Assembly: GCF_947491795.1 (NCBI RefSeq)
Contig: NZ_CANLKW010000008.1
Coordinates: forward strand, 29,799-93,798
Reading direction: 5' to 3'
Length of the DNA stretch: 64,000 nucleotides
Origin: an uncultured Roseobacter sp.
GTDB lineage: Bacteria > Pseudomonadota > Alphaproteobacteria > Rhodobacterales > Rhodobacteraceae
Positions 1 through 8,167 of this stretch are shown piece after piece (the stretch's first letter is position 1; every line of letters starts with the position of its first letter). The position numbers were made by a program, and so were the translations under genes. The notes under the pieces were generated by a model, which was given only the letters and a program-made list of their open reading frames with translations, did not search any database and was not told where the DNA came from.

Positions 1-163
1 CCTCTTCGAAACTTGAAAAGCGCGGGTAGCCGGCCAGGGCACCAGGCAGGTCAACCTCTGACCGGTTCACCAGCCCGACGATTTCCGAGGACGGATGGTG
101 GTGATGGGCCAGAGCATGGGAGAGCCCCATATTGCCGAGACCTGCAATCAGAACACTGGTCAT
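1..163 (-). CDS. Gfo/Idh/MocA-family oxidoreductase (partial, N-terminus only)
   Basis: Only the first 54 codons are in the window; the gene runs off the left edge. The visible start MTSVLIAGLGNMG is a Rossmann GxGxxG nucleotide-binding turn, followed by a second strand ending GLVNRS. This is the layout of Gfo/Idh/MocA dehydrogenases, which act on sugars or cyclitols with NAD(P). Its ATG overlaps the TGA of the preceding permease gene (ATGA), so it belongs to the sugar-transporter operon. The catalytic domain is outside the window, so the substrate cannot be read. Another Rossmann dehydrogenase family remains possible. Confidence 0.75.
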   Translation of the reverse strand, partial: MTSVLIAGLGNMGLSHALAHHHHPSSEIVGLVNRSEVDLPGALAGYPRFSSFEE

Positions 164-999
164 TTGACGGCTCCGGATGTGAGGCCACGGATCAGTTGCC
201 GCGAAAAGATCACATAGAGCACCAGCACCGGCAGGATCGCCATGGAGAGTGCCGAGAGCACCGCGTTCCAGTCGGTGACGAACTGACCGATAAAGACCTG
301 AGACCCCAGCGTGAGCGTCTTGGACTCCTCGGCCGGGGCCAGGATCAGCGGGAACCACAGGTCGTTCCAGATCGGGATCATATTGAACACCGCAACGGTC
401 GCCATGGCAGGCCGCACCAGCGGCAGAACAAGCTGAAAAAAGATCGCATATTCGCTGAGACCGTCGACACGGGCGGCGTTTTTGAGATCATCAGACACCT
501 GCCGCATAAATTCGCTGAGAATAAAGACCGCGAGCGGCAAGCCCTGTGCCGTGTAAACCAGGATCAGCGCCCAGAGCGTGTTCACCAGACCACCCGCCAC
601 CATCATTTCCAGAATGGCCACCGTGCCGATACGGATCGGGATCATAATGCCAAGCGCCAGATAGAGCCCCATCAGGGTGTTCCCTTTGAAACGGTATTCC
701 GCCAGCGCAAAGGCCGCCATGGCCCCGAAAAGCAGCACAAAGAACAAGGAAGCGACCGTCACGATCATCGAGTTCTGGAAGTAGAGGAAGAAATCGCCCT
801 GCTTCATCACGGTCTGATAACCGATCAGTGAAAAACTCTCGGCATCGGGCAACGCCAGCGGTTCGCGAAAGATCGCCTTGCGGGTCTTGAAGCTGTTAAT
901 CAGGATCACAAAGACCGGGAAAAGCGCTATCAGCGTATAGAGGATCAGAGCGCCATGCATGGCCCAGGTATTGAACGGGTTTGTGCGGGCATTGTTCAT
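160..999 (-). CDS. Carbohydrate ABC transporter permease (MalG-type)
   Basis: Inner-membrane permease subunit of 279 aa with about six hydrophobic segments. It carries the EAA-loop signature of binding-protein-dependent permeases (NAARVDGLSEYAIFFQLVLP), where the ATPase docks. I chose the internal ATG at 999 (MNNARTNPF) because GAGGATGATGAG lies just ahead of it and because a longer start would run into the upstream permease gene, which ends at 1010. It pairs with the MalF-type permease and the binding protein upstream. No ATPase gene of this transporter is visible; it may lie beyond the left edge or be a shared MsmK/UgpC-type subunit encoded elsewhere. Confidence 0.93.
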   Translation of the reverse strand: MNNARTNPFNTWAMHGALILYTLIALFPVFVILINSFKTRKAIFREPLALPDAESFSLIGYQTVMKQGDFFLYFQNSMIVTVASLFFVLLFGAMAAFALAEYRFKGNTLMGLYLALGIMIPIRIGTVAILEMMVAGGLVNTLWALILVYTAQGLPLAVFILSEFMRQVSDDLKNAARVDGLSEYAIFFQLVLPLVRPAMATVAVFNMIPIWNDLWFPLILAPAEESKTLTLGSQVFIGQFVTDWNAVLSALSMAILPVLVLYVIFSRQLIRGLTSGAVK

Positions 1000-1009
1000 C
1001 TCATCATCC

Positions 1010-1924
1010 TCACATCTGATACCGGCGCATCCGGGTCTGGATGCCAAAGAGGTAAACACAGACACCGATCAGGATGATCGCGAACATGCCGCTGGCAATC
1101 GCCGATCCCATGTGCGGATCGCCCAGCTGCAACTGAAATCCGAAAAAGGTGCGGTACATGAAGGTGCCAAGGATATCGGTCGAGAAATCCGGGCCGGCAA
1201 GCGCGCCCTGGGAGGCATAGATCAGGTCAAAGGCGTTGAAATTGCCCACAAATGTCAGGATTGAGATGATCCCGACAGAGGGCAGGATCAGCGGCAGTTT
1301 GATCTTCCAGAAAGCCGAGATGCCGGTAATGCCATCCACTTCGCCCGCCTCAATGATTTCCTCGGGGATCGACAAAAGGGCGGCATAGATCAGCATCATC
1401 GGGATGCCGACAAACTGCCAGACAGAGATCAGCGCCAGCGTTGTCAGCGCGTATTCTTCCCTGCCCAGCCAGGGCGCAAAGAGCGATTTGAGACCGACGA
1501 AATCCAGCATCGAGGGCGCGATGCCCCATATCGGCGACAGGATCAGTTTCCACGCGAACCCCACGATCACAAAGGACAGGATCGTCGGGATAAAAATGGC
1601 CGAGCGATAGAGTGCTGCAAAGCGCAGCCGCGGGTGGCTCAGGATGGCGGCGAGTGCCACGCCGATCGGGTTCTGCACCAGCATGTGCACGATGAAAAAC
1701 CAGAAATTGTTTCCAAGTGCATTCCAGAACTGCTCAGACCAGATCGGATCAAAGAACAGCGTGCGGAAATTGTCGAGACCGACATAGATCCGTTCCTGAT
1801 CCACTTTGCTGTAAAGCGCCAGTCGCAGCGTGTTGAACAGCGGAAAGATCATGATGGCGGTGTAGACCAGCACGGCGGGTGCCAGGAACACAGCGATGTG
1901 CCAGCGTGTACGAGCGCGTTGCAT
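1010..1924 (-). CDS. Carbohydrate ABC transporter permease (MalF-type)
   Basis: Inner-membrane permease of 304 aa with an N-terminal hydrophobic segment (FLAPAVLVYTAIMIFPLF) and the EAA-loop motif EAGEVDGITGISAFWKIKLP. It forms the heterodimeric pore with the adjacent MalG-type protein. The start ATG follows GGAGATTCCCAA. A strong stem-loop separates it from the binding-protein gene upstream, so it is probably translated at lower stoichiometry than the binding protein. The neighbouring amino-sugar enzymes suggest an amino-sugar or muropeptide-sugar substrate; this is inferred from context only. Confidence 0.93.
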   Translation of the reverse strand: MQRARTRWHIAVFLAPAVLVYTAIMIFPLFNTLRLALYSKVDQERIYVGLDNFRTLFFDPIWSEQFWNALGNNFWFFIVHMLVQNPIGVALAAILSHPRLRFAALYRSAIFIPTILSFVIVGFAWKLILSPIWGIAPSMLDFVGLKSLFAPWLGREEYALTTLALISVWQFVGIPMMLIYAALLSIPEEIIEAGEVDGITGISAFWKIKLPLILPSVGIISILTFVGNFNAFDLIYASQGALAGPDFSTDILGTFMYRTFFGFQLQLGDPHMGSAIASGMFAIILIGVCVYLFGIQTRMRRYQM

Positions 1925-1942
1925 TTGGGAATCTCCTGAAAA

Positions 1943-1968
1943 GTCCGGGCGGAAAAGGCCGCCCGGAC
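1943..1968 (-). terminator. Stem-loop between binding-protein and permease genes (attenuator/processing element)
   Basis: Perfect 10-bp inverted repeat (GTCCGGGCGG / CCGCCCGGAC) with a 6-base loop, 19 bases after the binding-protein stop codon. Read on the minus strand it is followed by TTTT, so it can act as a partial terminator or as a 3' stabiliser of the binding-protein mRNA. Such elements commonly raise binding-protein output above that of the permeases. Confidence 0.7.
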
Positions 1969-1987
1969 AAGGCAGTAACGGGAGGGG

Positions 1988-3241
1988 TTACTGCTGTGGT
2001 TCGTACCAGCTTGCGAGGCCCTGTTGCAGGTCAGCGCCCAGTTCCTCGGGCGAAGATGTGCCCTTGATGGCCGCAACGGATGCGCCCCAGGTCTCGTTTT
2101 CGAGGTTGGGTGTTCCGCGCGACAGGATCTGGTAGGTGGAGCGGATTGTGCTTTCGCACTCACCCCGCCAGCCAACGATTTCTTTGGCCAGAGGATCGGA
2201 CAGTTCTACCGGTTCTTTGGACAGCGGAAAGAAGCCGGGCAGAGCATTGCCGAAGATCGATGCAAACTCGGGGCTGCCGACCCATGCAAGGAAGGTCCTG
2301 GCCGCCTCCGGATTGTCGGTCGCGGCATTCATGCCGATGCCGATGTCCGTGTGGTCAGAAATGTAGCAGGTGTCACCTGCATTCTGCACCGGCGGTTTGA
2401 AGGCACCCATTTCGAAATCGGCCTGGGCGTTGAAGCCCGAAATTTCCCAGGAGCCTGCCGGATAGATCGCGGCGCGACCGAGCGTGAACAGGTTCTGGCT
2501 GTCAGGGTAGGTCTGCGCTTCATAGCCGTCGCCCAGATATGCGCCCCACTTCGCCAGCGTCGCATAGGGTGCGGTCCAGGCTTCATCTGTCAGTTTCTGC
2601 TCGCCCGCGATCAGCGCACGGCGTCCTTCTTCGCCCTTCCAGTAGTTCGGGCCGATGTTGTTGTACCCCATCGTGGCCGCTTCCCACTGGTCATTGGTGC
2701 CCATGGCCATGGGGATGTAGTTGCCGTCTTCTTTGAAGGCTTCGAGCACAGCAAAGAATTCGTCCTCGGTGTTTGGCACCTCGACACCGACTTCGGCAAA
2801 GGCGTCTTTATTATAAATAAAGCCGTGAATAACCGAAGCCATCGGCACACAGAATGTGGCGCCGCCGTCATCTGTCTGCCAGGCCGATTTGGCAACATCC
2901 GAGAAGTTGCCCATCGCGTCCATGTCGTCGAGGTCCGCAAGGTGCCCGGCCTCGAACAGCGCCAGCGAGGCGTCAAACGGACGGCAGGTGATGATGTCAC
3001 CGGCAGAGCCCGCATCCAGTTTGGAGTTCAGAACCGCGTTGTATTCAGCCGGTGCCGATGGAGTGAAGTTGATCTTGATGCCCGGATTCTCGGCCTCAAA
3101 TGCCGGAATGATCTTGTCCTGCCAAAGCACCAGATCGTCGTTGCGCCAGCTTTCAATTGTCAGCGTGACGTCCTGCGCCATGGCGCTTGTGGCGGTGAGC
3201 GCAGTGCTCAGCAGAGCCAGTTTCAGCGTGTTGCGGGTCAT
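1988..3241 (-). CDS. Extracellular solute-binding protein, family 1 (sugar ABC transporter)
   Basis: Periplasmic binding protein of 417 aa, first gene of the transporter set. The start at 3241 (MTRNTLKLALL) is preceded by GGGAGGATACAAAA. It gives a classical signal peptide that probably ends at AMA|QDVT near residue 22. The mature part has the MalE-like pattern WRNDDLVLWQDKIIPAFEAE, the usual start of family 1 carbohydrate-binding proteins, and the typical length. Specificity is not readable from sequence. The etherase gene directly upstream and the amino-sugar enzymes across the divergent promoter suggest MurNAc, GlcNAc or a related sugar. Confidence 0.93.
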   Translation of the reverse strand: MTRNTLKLALLSTALTATSAMAQDVTLTIESWRNDDLVLWQDKIIPAFEAENPGIKINFTPSAPAEYNAVLNSKLDAGSAGDIITCRPFDASLALFEAGHLADLDDMDAMGNFSDVAKSAWQTDDGGATFCVPMASVIHGFIYNKDAFAEVGVEVPNTEDEFFAVLEAFKEDGNYIPMAMGTNDQWEAATMGYNNIGPNYWKGEEGRRALIAGEQKLTDEAWTAPYATLAKWGAYLGDGYEAQTYPDSQNLFTLGRAAIYPAGSWEISGFNAQADFEMGAFKPPVQNAGDTCYISDHTDIGIGMNAATDNPEAARTFLAWVGSPEFASIFGNALPGFFPLSKEPVELSDPLAKEIVGWRGECESTIRSTYQILSRGTPNLENETWGASVAAIKGTSSPEELGADLQQGLASWYEPQQ

Positions 3242-3279
3242 TTTTTGTATCCTCCCAGATTGCAACGAAATTGTTGTTT

Positions 3280-4167
3280 TTAAGCCGTGCGCTCCAAAGC
3301 GGGGCGCAGATGTCCTTGTGTTTGCGTAAGCCGTTCACGGGCGGCTTCACGTGCCAGTCCGCTGGCCGCCATCAGAACCGCCGTTTTGACGTCGCCATCG
3401 GCCGCATCGAGCGCTTGTTGCGCGGCAGCTTCCGGCACGCGCGCGATCCGCGCGACAATCCCGCAGGCACGCGCGCGCAGTTTCATATTGTCGGCATGTA
3501 CATTGACCATCATGCCGTCATGCACGTGGCCGAGGTGCACGGCCATCAGCGTGGACAGCATGTTGAGCGCTATTTTCTGCGCTGTGCCCGCCCCCATCCG
3601 GGTCGATCCGGACAGAACCTCGGGCGGCGTTTCCAGCAGAACGGCGTGATCCGCCAGGTTCAGCAACTCAGAGCCCGCATTGTTCGCGATCCCGATCACT
3701 GTCGCGCCCTTCGACCTGGCGATTTGCGCTGCGGTCACGGTGTAAGCCGTCGATCCGCTGGCAGACACCGCGATCACACTGTCCTTTTCAGTCAGCTCCG
3801 ACAAAGCAGCCTCAAGTCCGTTTGTGTCATCCTCTGTACCGCCCGGCATCTCAACGCCCGACGGCAGGCCACCTGCCATGTGAATGCGCAGCTGTGCGGC
3901 AGGGATTGAAAAGGTTCCACCCAGCTCCTGCGCGTCGGCCGCAGCCATAAGCCCGGAGGAGCCGGCGGCGGCGTAATGCAGACACCCGCCCGCAGCTATT
4001 GTGCGCGCCATCGTTTCGGCGCCGGCGCAGATTGCGTGAATTGCGTGCGGAACAGTTGCCGCGGCAGAGATCTGCCCCGCCGCAAGAAGGGATGCAATCT
4101 CGGCTGGAGGACGTCTGTCCAGCCCGGCAGCACCTTCATTCAGCAGTTCGGTCGTTTTCGCTGGCAC
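3280..4167 (-). CDS. murQ: N-acetylmuramic acid 6-phosphate etherase
   Basis: Cytoplasmic SIS-fold lyase that cleaves the D-lactyl ether of MurNAc-6-phosphate to give GlcNAc-6-phosphate plus D-lactate. Family marks are YAAAGSSGLMAAADAQELGG, which contains the glutamate equivalent to the MurQ DASE motif, and the signature SGSTRMGAGTAQKIALNMLS. I prefer the GTG start at 4167 (295 aa; MPAKTTELLNEGAAGLD), which has GGGAG five bases upstream and matches the usual MurQ N-terminus. An ATG at 4212 (MVFKRYVD) is the alternative. It is the first gene of the leftward operon, so etherase and importer are co-expressed. Its product feeds NagA, encoded on the opposite strand. Confidence 0.9.
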   Translation of the reverse strand: MPAKTTELLNEGAAGLDRRPPAEIASLLAAGQISAAATVPHAIHAICAGAETMARTIAAGGCLHYAAAGSSGLMAAADAQELGGTFSIPAAQLRIHMAGGLPSGVEMPGGTEDDTNGLEAALSELTEKDSVIAVSASGSTAYTVTAAQIARSKGATVIGIANNAGSELLNLADHAVLLETPPEVLSGSTRMGAGTAQKIALNMLSTLMAVHLGHVHDGMMVNVHADNMKLRARACGIVARIARVPEAAAQQALDAADGDVKTAVLMAASGLAREAARERLTQTQGHLRPALERTA

Positions 4168-4194
4168 ACGATTCTCCCTCAGGTTCAGATCAAC

Positions 4195-4331
4195 ATACCT
4201 TTTAAATACCATTTGTCTACCATTTATTTTTTCGCCCCAGTTTCGCCACAATTCATGCAGTTTTCCGGTGTAATTCAGATATTTGGTATTAATTAGGGCT
4301 TTGAATTATGTCAAAGGTATTATAAGGGTAT
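4195..4331. promoter_or_regulatory. Divergent promoter region with phased GGTAT half-sites (probable GntR/NagR operators)
   Basis: The region between murQ and the kinase gene contains two clusters of one half-site. Facing left are ATACC at 4195, ATACC at 4206 and CTACC at 4217, each exactly 11 bp apart. Facing right are GGTAT at 4285, 4316 and 4327, the last two also 11 bp apart. Helical phasing on both flanks suggests cooperative binding by the GntR/UTRA regulator encoded at 5204. The half-sites resemble the GGTATAGAC-type boxes of NagR/YvoA regulators. The repeats are visible; the protein assignment is inferred. Confidence 0.5.
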
Positions 4332-4335
4332 CTAC

Positions 4336-5217
4336 ATGACAGATTCGATTAAGACCCCGGTCCTTGCCATCGATGGCGGCGGAACACGTTGCCGCTTTGC
4401 ACTCAAGAGTGCGGACCGGTGTGTCGTCGCCGAAGCAGGCCCGGCCAACGCATCAACGGATTTCAGCAATGCTGTTCGGTGTCTTCGGAATGGAATCGAC
4501 ACGCTGGCACGGATGGCGGATACGACGGCTGACGCACTCTATGGCCTGCCGGCCTTTGTCGGACTTGCGGGAGTGACCGGCGCAGATGTGGCTGACCGGC
4601 TGGCCGCCGCCCTGCCCCTGCGCAACGCGCGCTTTGCCGATGACCGGCTCGCTGCGCTGCGGGGCGCTTTGGGACGCGGTGACGGATTTCTTGCGCATTG
4701 CGGGACAGGATCGTTCTTTGCGGCGCAGATCAATGGCGCGGAACGCTTTGCCGGGGGCTGGGGCGCGACCCTGGGCGATGAAGCCTCGGCTCAATGGGTC
4801 GGACGCAATGCGCTGACACAGCTTTTGCGGCAGGTTGACGGATTTGCGCCGGCATCTCCATTGTTGACCGATTTGTTGGACCAGTTCCGCGATACTGAAA
4901 GCGTGGTTGAATTCGCCCGGAGTGCGGGACCGTCCGCCTTTGGCGCTCTTGCACCCGGCGTTACGTCCCATGCCACTAACGGCGATACGGTTGCTCAGGC
5001 GATCTTGCAAGCGGGCGCAGACCACATCGCGTCTGATCTCAGACAGATGGGATGGAAGCCGGGCATGACCGTTTGCCTGGCTGGCGGGATCGGTCCGCAT
5101 TATGCGCCCTGTCTGCCGGATGAAATGAACACGGACCTCATCAAACCGCAGGGGGAGCCGCTGGATGGTGCAATTGCCCTGGCGCAGGAGAAGGACATGA
5201 CACATGGACATTGCTGA
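4336..5217 (+). CDS. BadF/BadG-family amino-sugar kinase (GlcNAc/MurNAc kinase-like)
   Basis: Cytoplasmic ASKHA-fold ATPase of 293 aa. Phosphate-1 motif AIDGGGTRCRFAL lies near residues 11-23, phosphate-2 motif HCGTGSFFA near residue 122, and GGWGATLGDEASAQWVG follows, as in N-acetylglucosamine kinases of the BadF/BadG/BcrA/BcrD family. That family includes clostridial MurK, which phosphorylates both MurNAc and GlcNAc. With MurQ and NagA next door, a kinase producing MurNAc-6-P and/or GlcNAc-6-P is the economical reading. Its last codons overlap the regulator gene by 14 bases, so the two are co-translated. Which sugar is preferred cannot be decided from sequence. Confidence 0.85.
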   Translation: MTDSIKTPVLAIDGGGTRCRFALKSADRCVVAEAGPANASTDFSNAVRCLRNGIDTLARMADTTADALYGLPAFVGLAGVTGADVADRLAAALPLRNARFADDRLAALRGALGRGDGFLAHCGTGSFFAAQINGAERFAGGWGATLGDEASAQWVGRNALTQLLRQVDGFAPASPLLTDLLDQFRDTESVVEFARSAGPSAFGALAPGVTSHATNGDTVAQAILQAGADHIASDLRQMGWKPGMTVCLAGGIGPHYAPCLPDEMNTDLIKPQGEPLDGAIALAQEKDMTHGHC

Positions 5218-5959
5218 GTTCCTGCGCCCCGAAGGATGGCTGAGCCGGTCCGCCGGTCCGCGGTACGTACAGTTGCGCAGGCGGCTTGAGGCAGGGATAG
5301 AGGACGGCATCCTGACGCCAAACTCCTCACTGCCCCCGGAACGCGAGATTGCCGAAATCACTGATCTGTCCCGCGTCACCGTGCGCAAGGCCATTCAGGA
5401 ACTGGTGCGCGAAGGAACTGTGGAGCAACGCCAGGGATCAGGCTCCTTTGTGCGCGAACCGGTCGCGCGTGTGGAACAATCGCTGTCGCAACTGACCTCT
5501 TTCACCGAGGACATGCAGCAACGCGGCCTGCAGACCACGTCAAAATGGCTTGAACGGGGTATTTTTATGCCCTCTCCGGATGAAGTGCTGACCCTGGATC
5601 TTGCCCCGGGTGACCAGGTGTCGCGCATTTACCGTCTGCGTGAGGCCGGTGGGCGGCCAATGGCGCTGGAACGTGCCGCCCTGCCGCTTGATATCCTGCC
5701 GAACCCGACTGCGGTAACGACTTCGCTCTATGAATTGCTCGCGCAGTCGGGTGTGCGCCCGGTCCGTGCCGTTCAGAAAATTTCCGCCATCAATCTGGAA
5801 GCGACAGAAGCGGACCTGCTGAACGTCGCCGAAGGCACAGCGGGCCTGCGCATCCAGCGCACCTCTTATCTGCAAAACGGGCGCGTCGCCGAACTGACCC
5901 GATCCATTTATCGCGGCGATGCCTACGATTTCGTGGCCGAACTGCGCCTCTCTCATTGA
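5204..5959 (+). CDS. GntR-family transcriptional regulator with UTRA domain (NagR-like)
   Basis: DNA-binding regulator of 251 aa. The N-terminal winged helix spans roughly residues 20-85 (LSRVTVRKAIQELVREGTVE, then QGSGSFV), and a UTRA effector-binding domain fills residues ~100-245 (GDQVSRIYRLREAGGRPMA). HutC/NagR-type regulators bind phosphorylated amino sugars. Its position between the kinase and the deaminase suggests it senses GlcNAc-6-P or GlcN-6-P and controls both divergent operons through the half-sites at 4195-4331. It overlaps the kinase gene upstream. Confidence 0.93.
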   Translation: MDIAEFLRPEGWLSRSAGPRYVQLRRRLEAGIEDGILTPNSSLPPEREIAEITDLSRVTVRKAIQELVREGTVEQRQGSGSFVREPVARVEQSLSQLTSFTEDMQQRGLQTTSKWLERGIFMPSPDEVLTLDLAPGDQVSRIYRLREAGGRPMALERAALPLDILPNPTAVTTSLYELLAQSGVRPVRAVQKISAINLEATEADLLNVAEGTAGLRIQRTSYLQNGRVAELTRSIYRGDAYDFVAELRLSH

Positions 5960-5972
5960 AAAGGCAGCTCAG

Positions 5973-7001
5973 ATGACCTCTGACACCACCCTCATGCGCC
6001 AGGAAATCCTGGAGATCCCCGATGCCGTCGACCGTCTTCTGTCCCACGGGGGCGATGACATCCGCGCAGCGGCCACGGCTGCCCGCCAGTTGGATCCGGA
6101 CTTTCTGCTGTCGGTCGCGCGCGGCTCGTCCGATCACGCCTGCACCTACCTGAAATATGCCAGCGAACTGGTACTGCGGCGTCCTATGGCTTCGGTCGGG
6201 CCGTCCGTGAAATCCATCTACGATGTCGACCTGCATGCAAAGGGCGCGCTGTGCCTGTCCGTCTCGCAATCGGGGATGAGCCCCGACATTGTCCGCATGA
6301 CGAAATCCGTTACCGAAGGCGGCGGCATGACCGTGGCAATCACAAATGATCCGGCCTCTGATCTCGCGCATGTGGCCTCGAACACGCTGGCAATCCACGC
6401 GGGCCCCGAACTCAGCGTTGCCGCGACAAAAACCTTTGTCACCTCGCTTGTGGCCGGGCTGTGGCTCATCGCCGAGATCAGGCAGGATGCCGGTCTGATC
6501 GCCGCAATCCAGGCCCTGCCCGCCCATCTGGCAACCGCCACCGCCTGCGACTGGTCTGAGGCCGCTGCGGCAATGGACGGACGCTCTCTGTTCACGCTGG
6601 GCCGTGGCCCCTCCTGGGCCATTGCAAATGAAGCAGCGCTCAAGTTCAAGGAAACATGTCTGATCCACGCCGAAAGCTATTCTTCGGCCGAAGTGCTGCA
6701 CGGTCCGGTCTCCATCGTCGAGCAGGGGTTTCCGGTTATTGCCTTTGCGGCTGGTGACGCCGCCGAAAGCAACCTGGCCGAGGTCGCAGACGCGCTGACC
6801 GACAAAGGAGCGAAGGTTTTTGCGACGTCGACAAAAACCAATAAAGCAACTTCGCTGCCCCATACGCGAACCGATCACTGGCTCACCGACCCGATTGCGG
6901 CCATTGTGTCGTTCTATGGCATGGTTGAAACGGTGGCCTGTGCCCGGGGTATCAACCCTGACACGCCGCGCCACCTCAGGAAAGTGACCGAAACCGTATG
7001 A
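5973..7001 (+). CDS. SIS-domain glucosamine-6-phosphate deaminase (NagB-II/GlmS-isomerase-like)
   Basis: Double-SIS protein of 342 aa resembling the isomerase half of GlmS without the glutaminase domain. Visible motifs are SVARGSSDHACTYLKYA (~residue 45), SVSQSGMSPDIVRMTKS (~residue 94), and GRGPSWAIANEAALKFKET followed by EVLHGPVSIVEQG. Stand-alone proteins of this kind in nag clusters (NagB-II) convert glucosamine-6-phosphate to fructose-6-phosphate and ammonia in place of classical NagB. The start at 5973 (MTSDTTLMRQ) lies 13 bases after the regulator stop, with AAAGGCAG upstream. The stop overlaps the nagA start (ATGA). A related AgaS-type role is less likely beside NagA. Confidence 0.88.
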   Translation: MTSDTTLMRQEILEIPDAVDRLLSHGGDDIRAAATAARQLDPDFLLSVARGSSDHACTYLKYASELVLRRPMASVGPSVKSIYDVDLHAKGALCLSVSQSGMSPDIVRMTKSVTEGGGMTVAITNDPASDLAHVASNTLAIHAGPELSVAATKTFVTSLVAGLWLIAEIRQDAGLIAAIQALPAHLATATACDWSEAAAAMDGRSLFTLGRGPSWAIANEAALKFKETCLIHAESYSSAEVLHGPVSIVEQGFPVIAFAAGDAAESNLAEVADALTDKGAKVFATSTKTNKATSLPHTRTDHWLTDPIAAIVSFYGMVETVACARGINPDTPRHLRKVTETV

Positions 7002-8167
7002 CACCTGCGACGATCACATTCACAGGCGGACGCATTTTTGACGGTAAACACCTGAACGACGCGACAGCCGCGCGGTTTCGGGATGATGTGTTTGTGGGAA
7101 TGGTGCCGGACGCAGAGATTGCCGCAGATGACAGGGTCATTGATCTGGACGGCGACATCCTGTCACCCGGTTATGTCGACCTTCAGGTCAACGGCGGCGG
7201 CGGAGTCATGTTCAACGATGACCCATGCATTGAGACTCTGGCGCAGATCGCCAGCGCGCACCGGTCGCTTGGTTCAACCGCGATCCTGCCCACACTGATC
7301 ACGGATCGCCCGGAAAAAACCTCTGCCGCTATTGAGACTGTGCGGTCAGCCCTTCGCAAGCGTGTTCCGGGCATCGCGGGGCTGCATCTCGAAGGGCCGC
7401 ATCTGTCGCTGGCCCGCAAAGGTGCGCATGACCCGGCCCTGATCCGGCCCATGAATGACGCAGATCTTGATCAGTTGCTTGCCGCCCGTGCCGGCATTCC
7501 CGCTCTGAAGGTCACGATTGCACCCGAGAGTGTTACCCCCGCTCAGGTCAGGAAACTGACCCAGGCGGGCATCATCATTTCGCTCGGCCATTCGGATGCG
7601 GATTTCAACACATGCTGCGCCTACGCGAATGCCGGCGCGACCTGCGTGACACATCTGTTCAACGCGATGAGCCAGATGGGCAACCGTGAGCCGGGTCTTG
7701 TCGGCGCGGCACTGGAACTGGGTGCGCTCTCTGCCGGGCTGATCGCGGATGGCATTCACGTGCACCAGGCAACAATGCGTGCCGCCTGGAAAAGCAAAAC
7801 CGGACCGGGCAAAATCTTTCTTGTCAGCGATGCGATGGCCGTGGCGGGAACGGAGCATACGCGTTTTTCCCTCAATGACAGGGAGATTTCCCGCACCGAT
7901 GGCCGGCTGACCCTGGCAGACGGTACACTCGCCGGAGCAGATCTGGACATGACCAACGCGCTGCGCGTACTTGTCACCAGCATGGGCGTCGATCCCGAGG
8001 CAGCGCTGCGGGCCGCCACATCCGTTCCAGCGGCCATAATTGGCCTGCAGTGCGGGTTGGTACCCGGAGAAACCACCCTTGCCGACATCAACCGGATATC
8101 CGGCGCCCTGACGGGGTTGCGACCGCTTGATACCATGTCAGACCCGCTGCAATCGACCTCCCCGTAG
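6998..8167 (+). CDS. nagA: N-acetylglucosamine-6-phosphate deacetylase
   Basis: Amidohydrolase-superfamily enzyme of 389 aa that removes acetate from GlcNAc-6-phosphate. Visible family motifs are GYVDLQVNGGGGV (~residue 61), the metal-site LHLEGPHLS (~residue 128), SLGHSDADF and VTHLFNAMSQM (~residues 194-226), and the catalytic aspartate in LVSDAMAVAGT (~residue 274). Length and motif order are normal. It is last in the kinase-regulator-deaminase-deacetylase operon and is coupled to the deaminase by ATGA. The stop codon sits in the loop of a short CCCCG/CGGGG hairpin, too weak to call a terminator. Confidence 0.95.
   Translation: MTPATITFTGGRIFDGKHLNDATAARFRDDVFVGMVPDAEIAADDRVIDLDGDILSPGYVDLQVNGGGGVMFNDDPCIETLAQIASAHRSLGSTAILPTLITDRPEKTSAAIETVRSALRKRVPGIAGLHLEGPHLSLARKGAHDPALIRPMNDADLDQLLAARAGIPALKVTIAPESVTPAQVRKLTQAGIIISLGHSDADFNTCCAYANAGATCVTHLFNAMSQMGNREPGLVGAALELGALSAGLIADGIHVHQATMRAAWKSKTGPGKIFLVSDAMAVAGTEHTRFSLNDREISRTDGRLTLADGTLAGADLDMTNALRVLVTSMGVDPEAALRAATSVPAAIIGLQCGLVPGETTLADINRISGALTGLRPLDTMSDPLQSTSP

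Noticed and set aside
2024..3283. A 419-codon plus-strand frame over the first binding-protein gene
   Set aside because: It is antisense to a clear binding protein with a signal peptide and ribosome site. Its translation matches no family and is Cys/Arg/Phe-rich.
5790..7004. A 404-codon minus-strand frame over the SIS deaminase gene
   Set aside because: It is antisense to a gene with strong SIS motifs and tight operon spacing; the translation has no recognisable domain.
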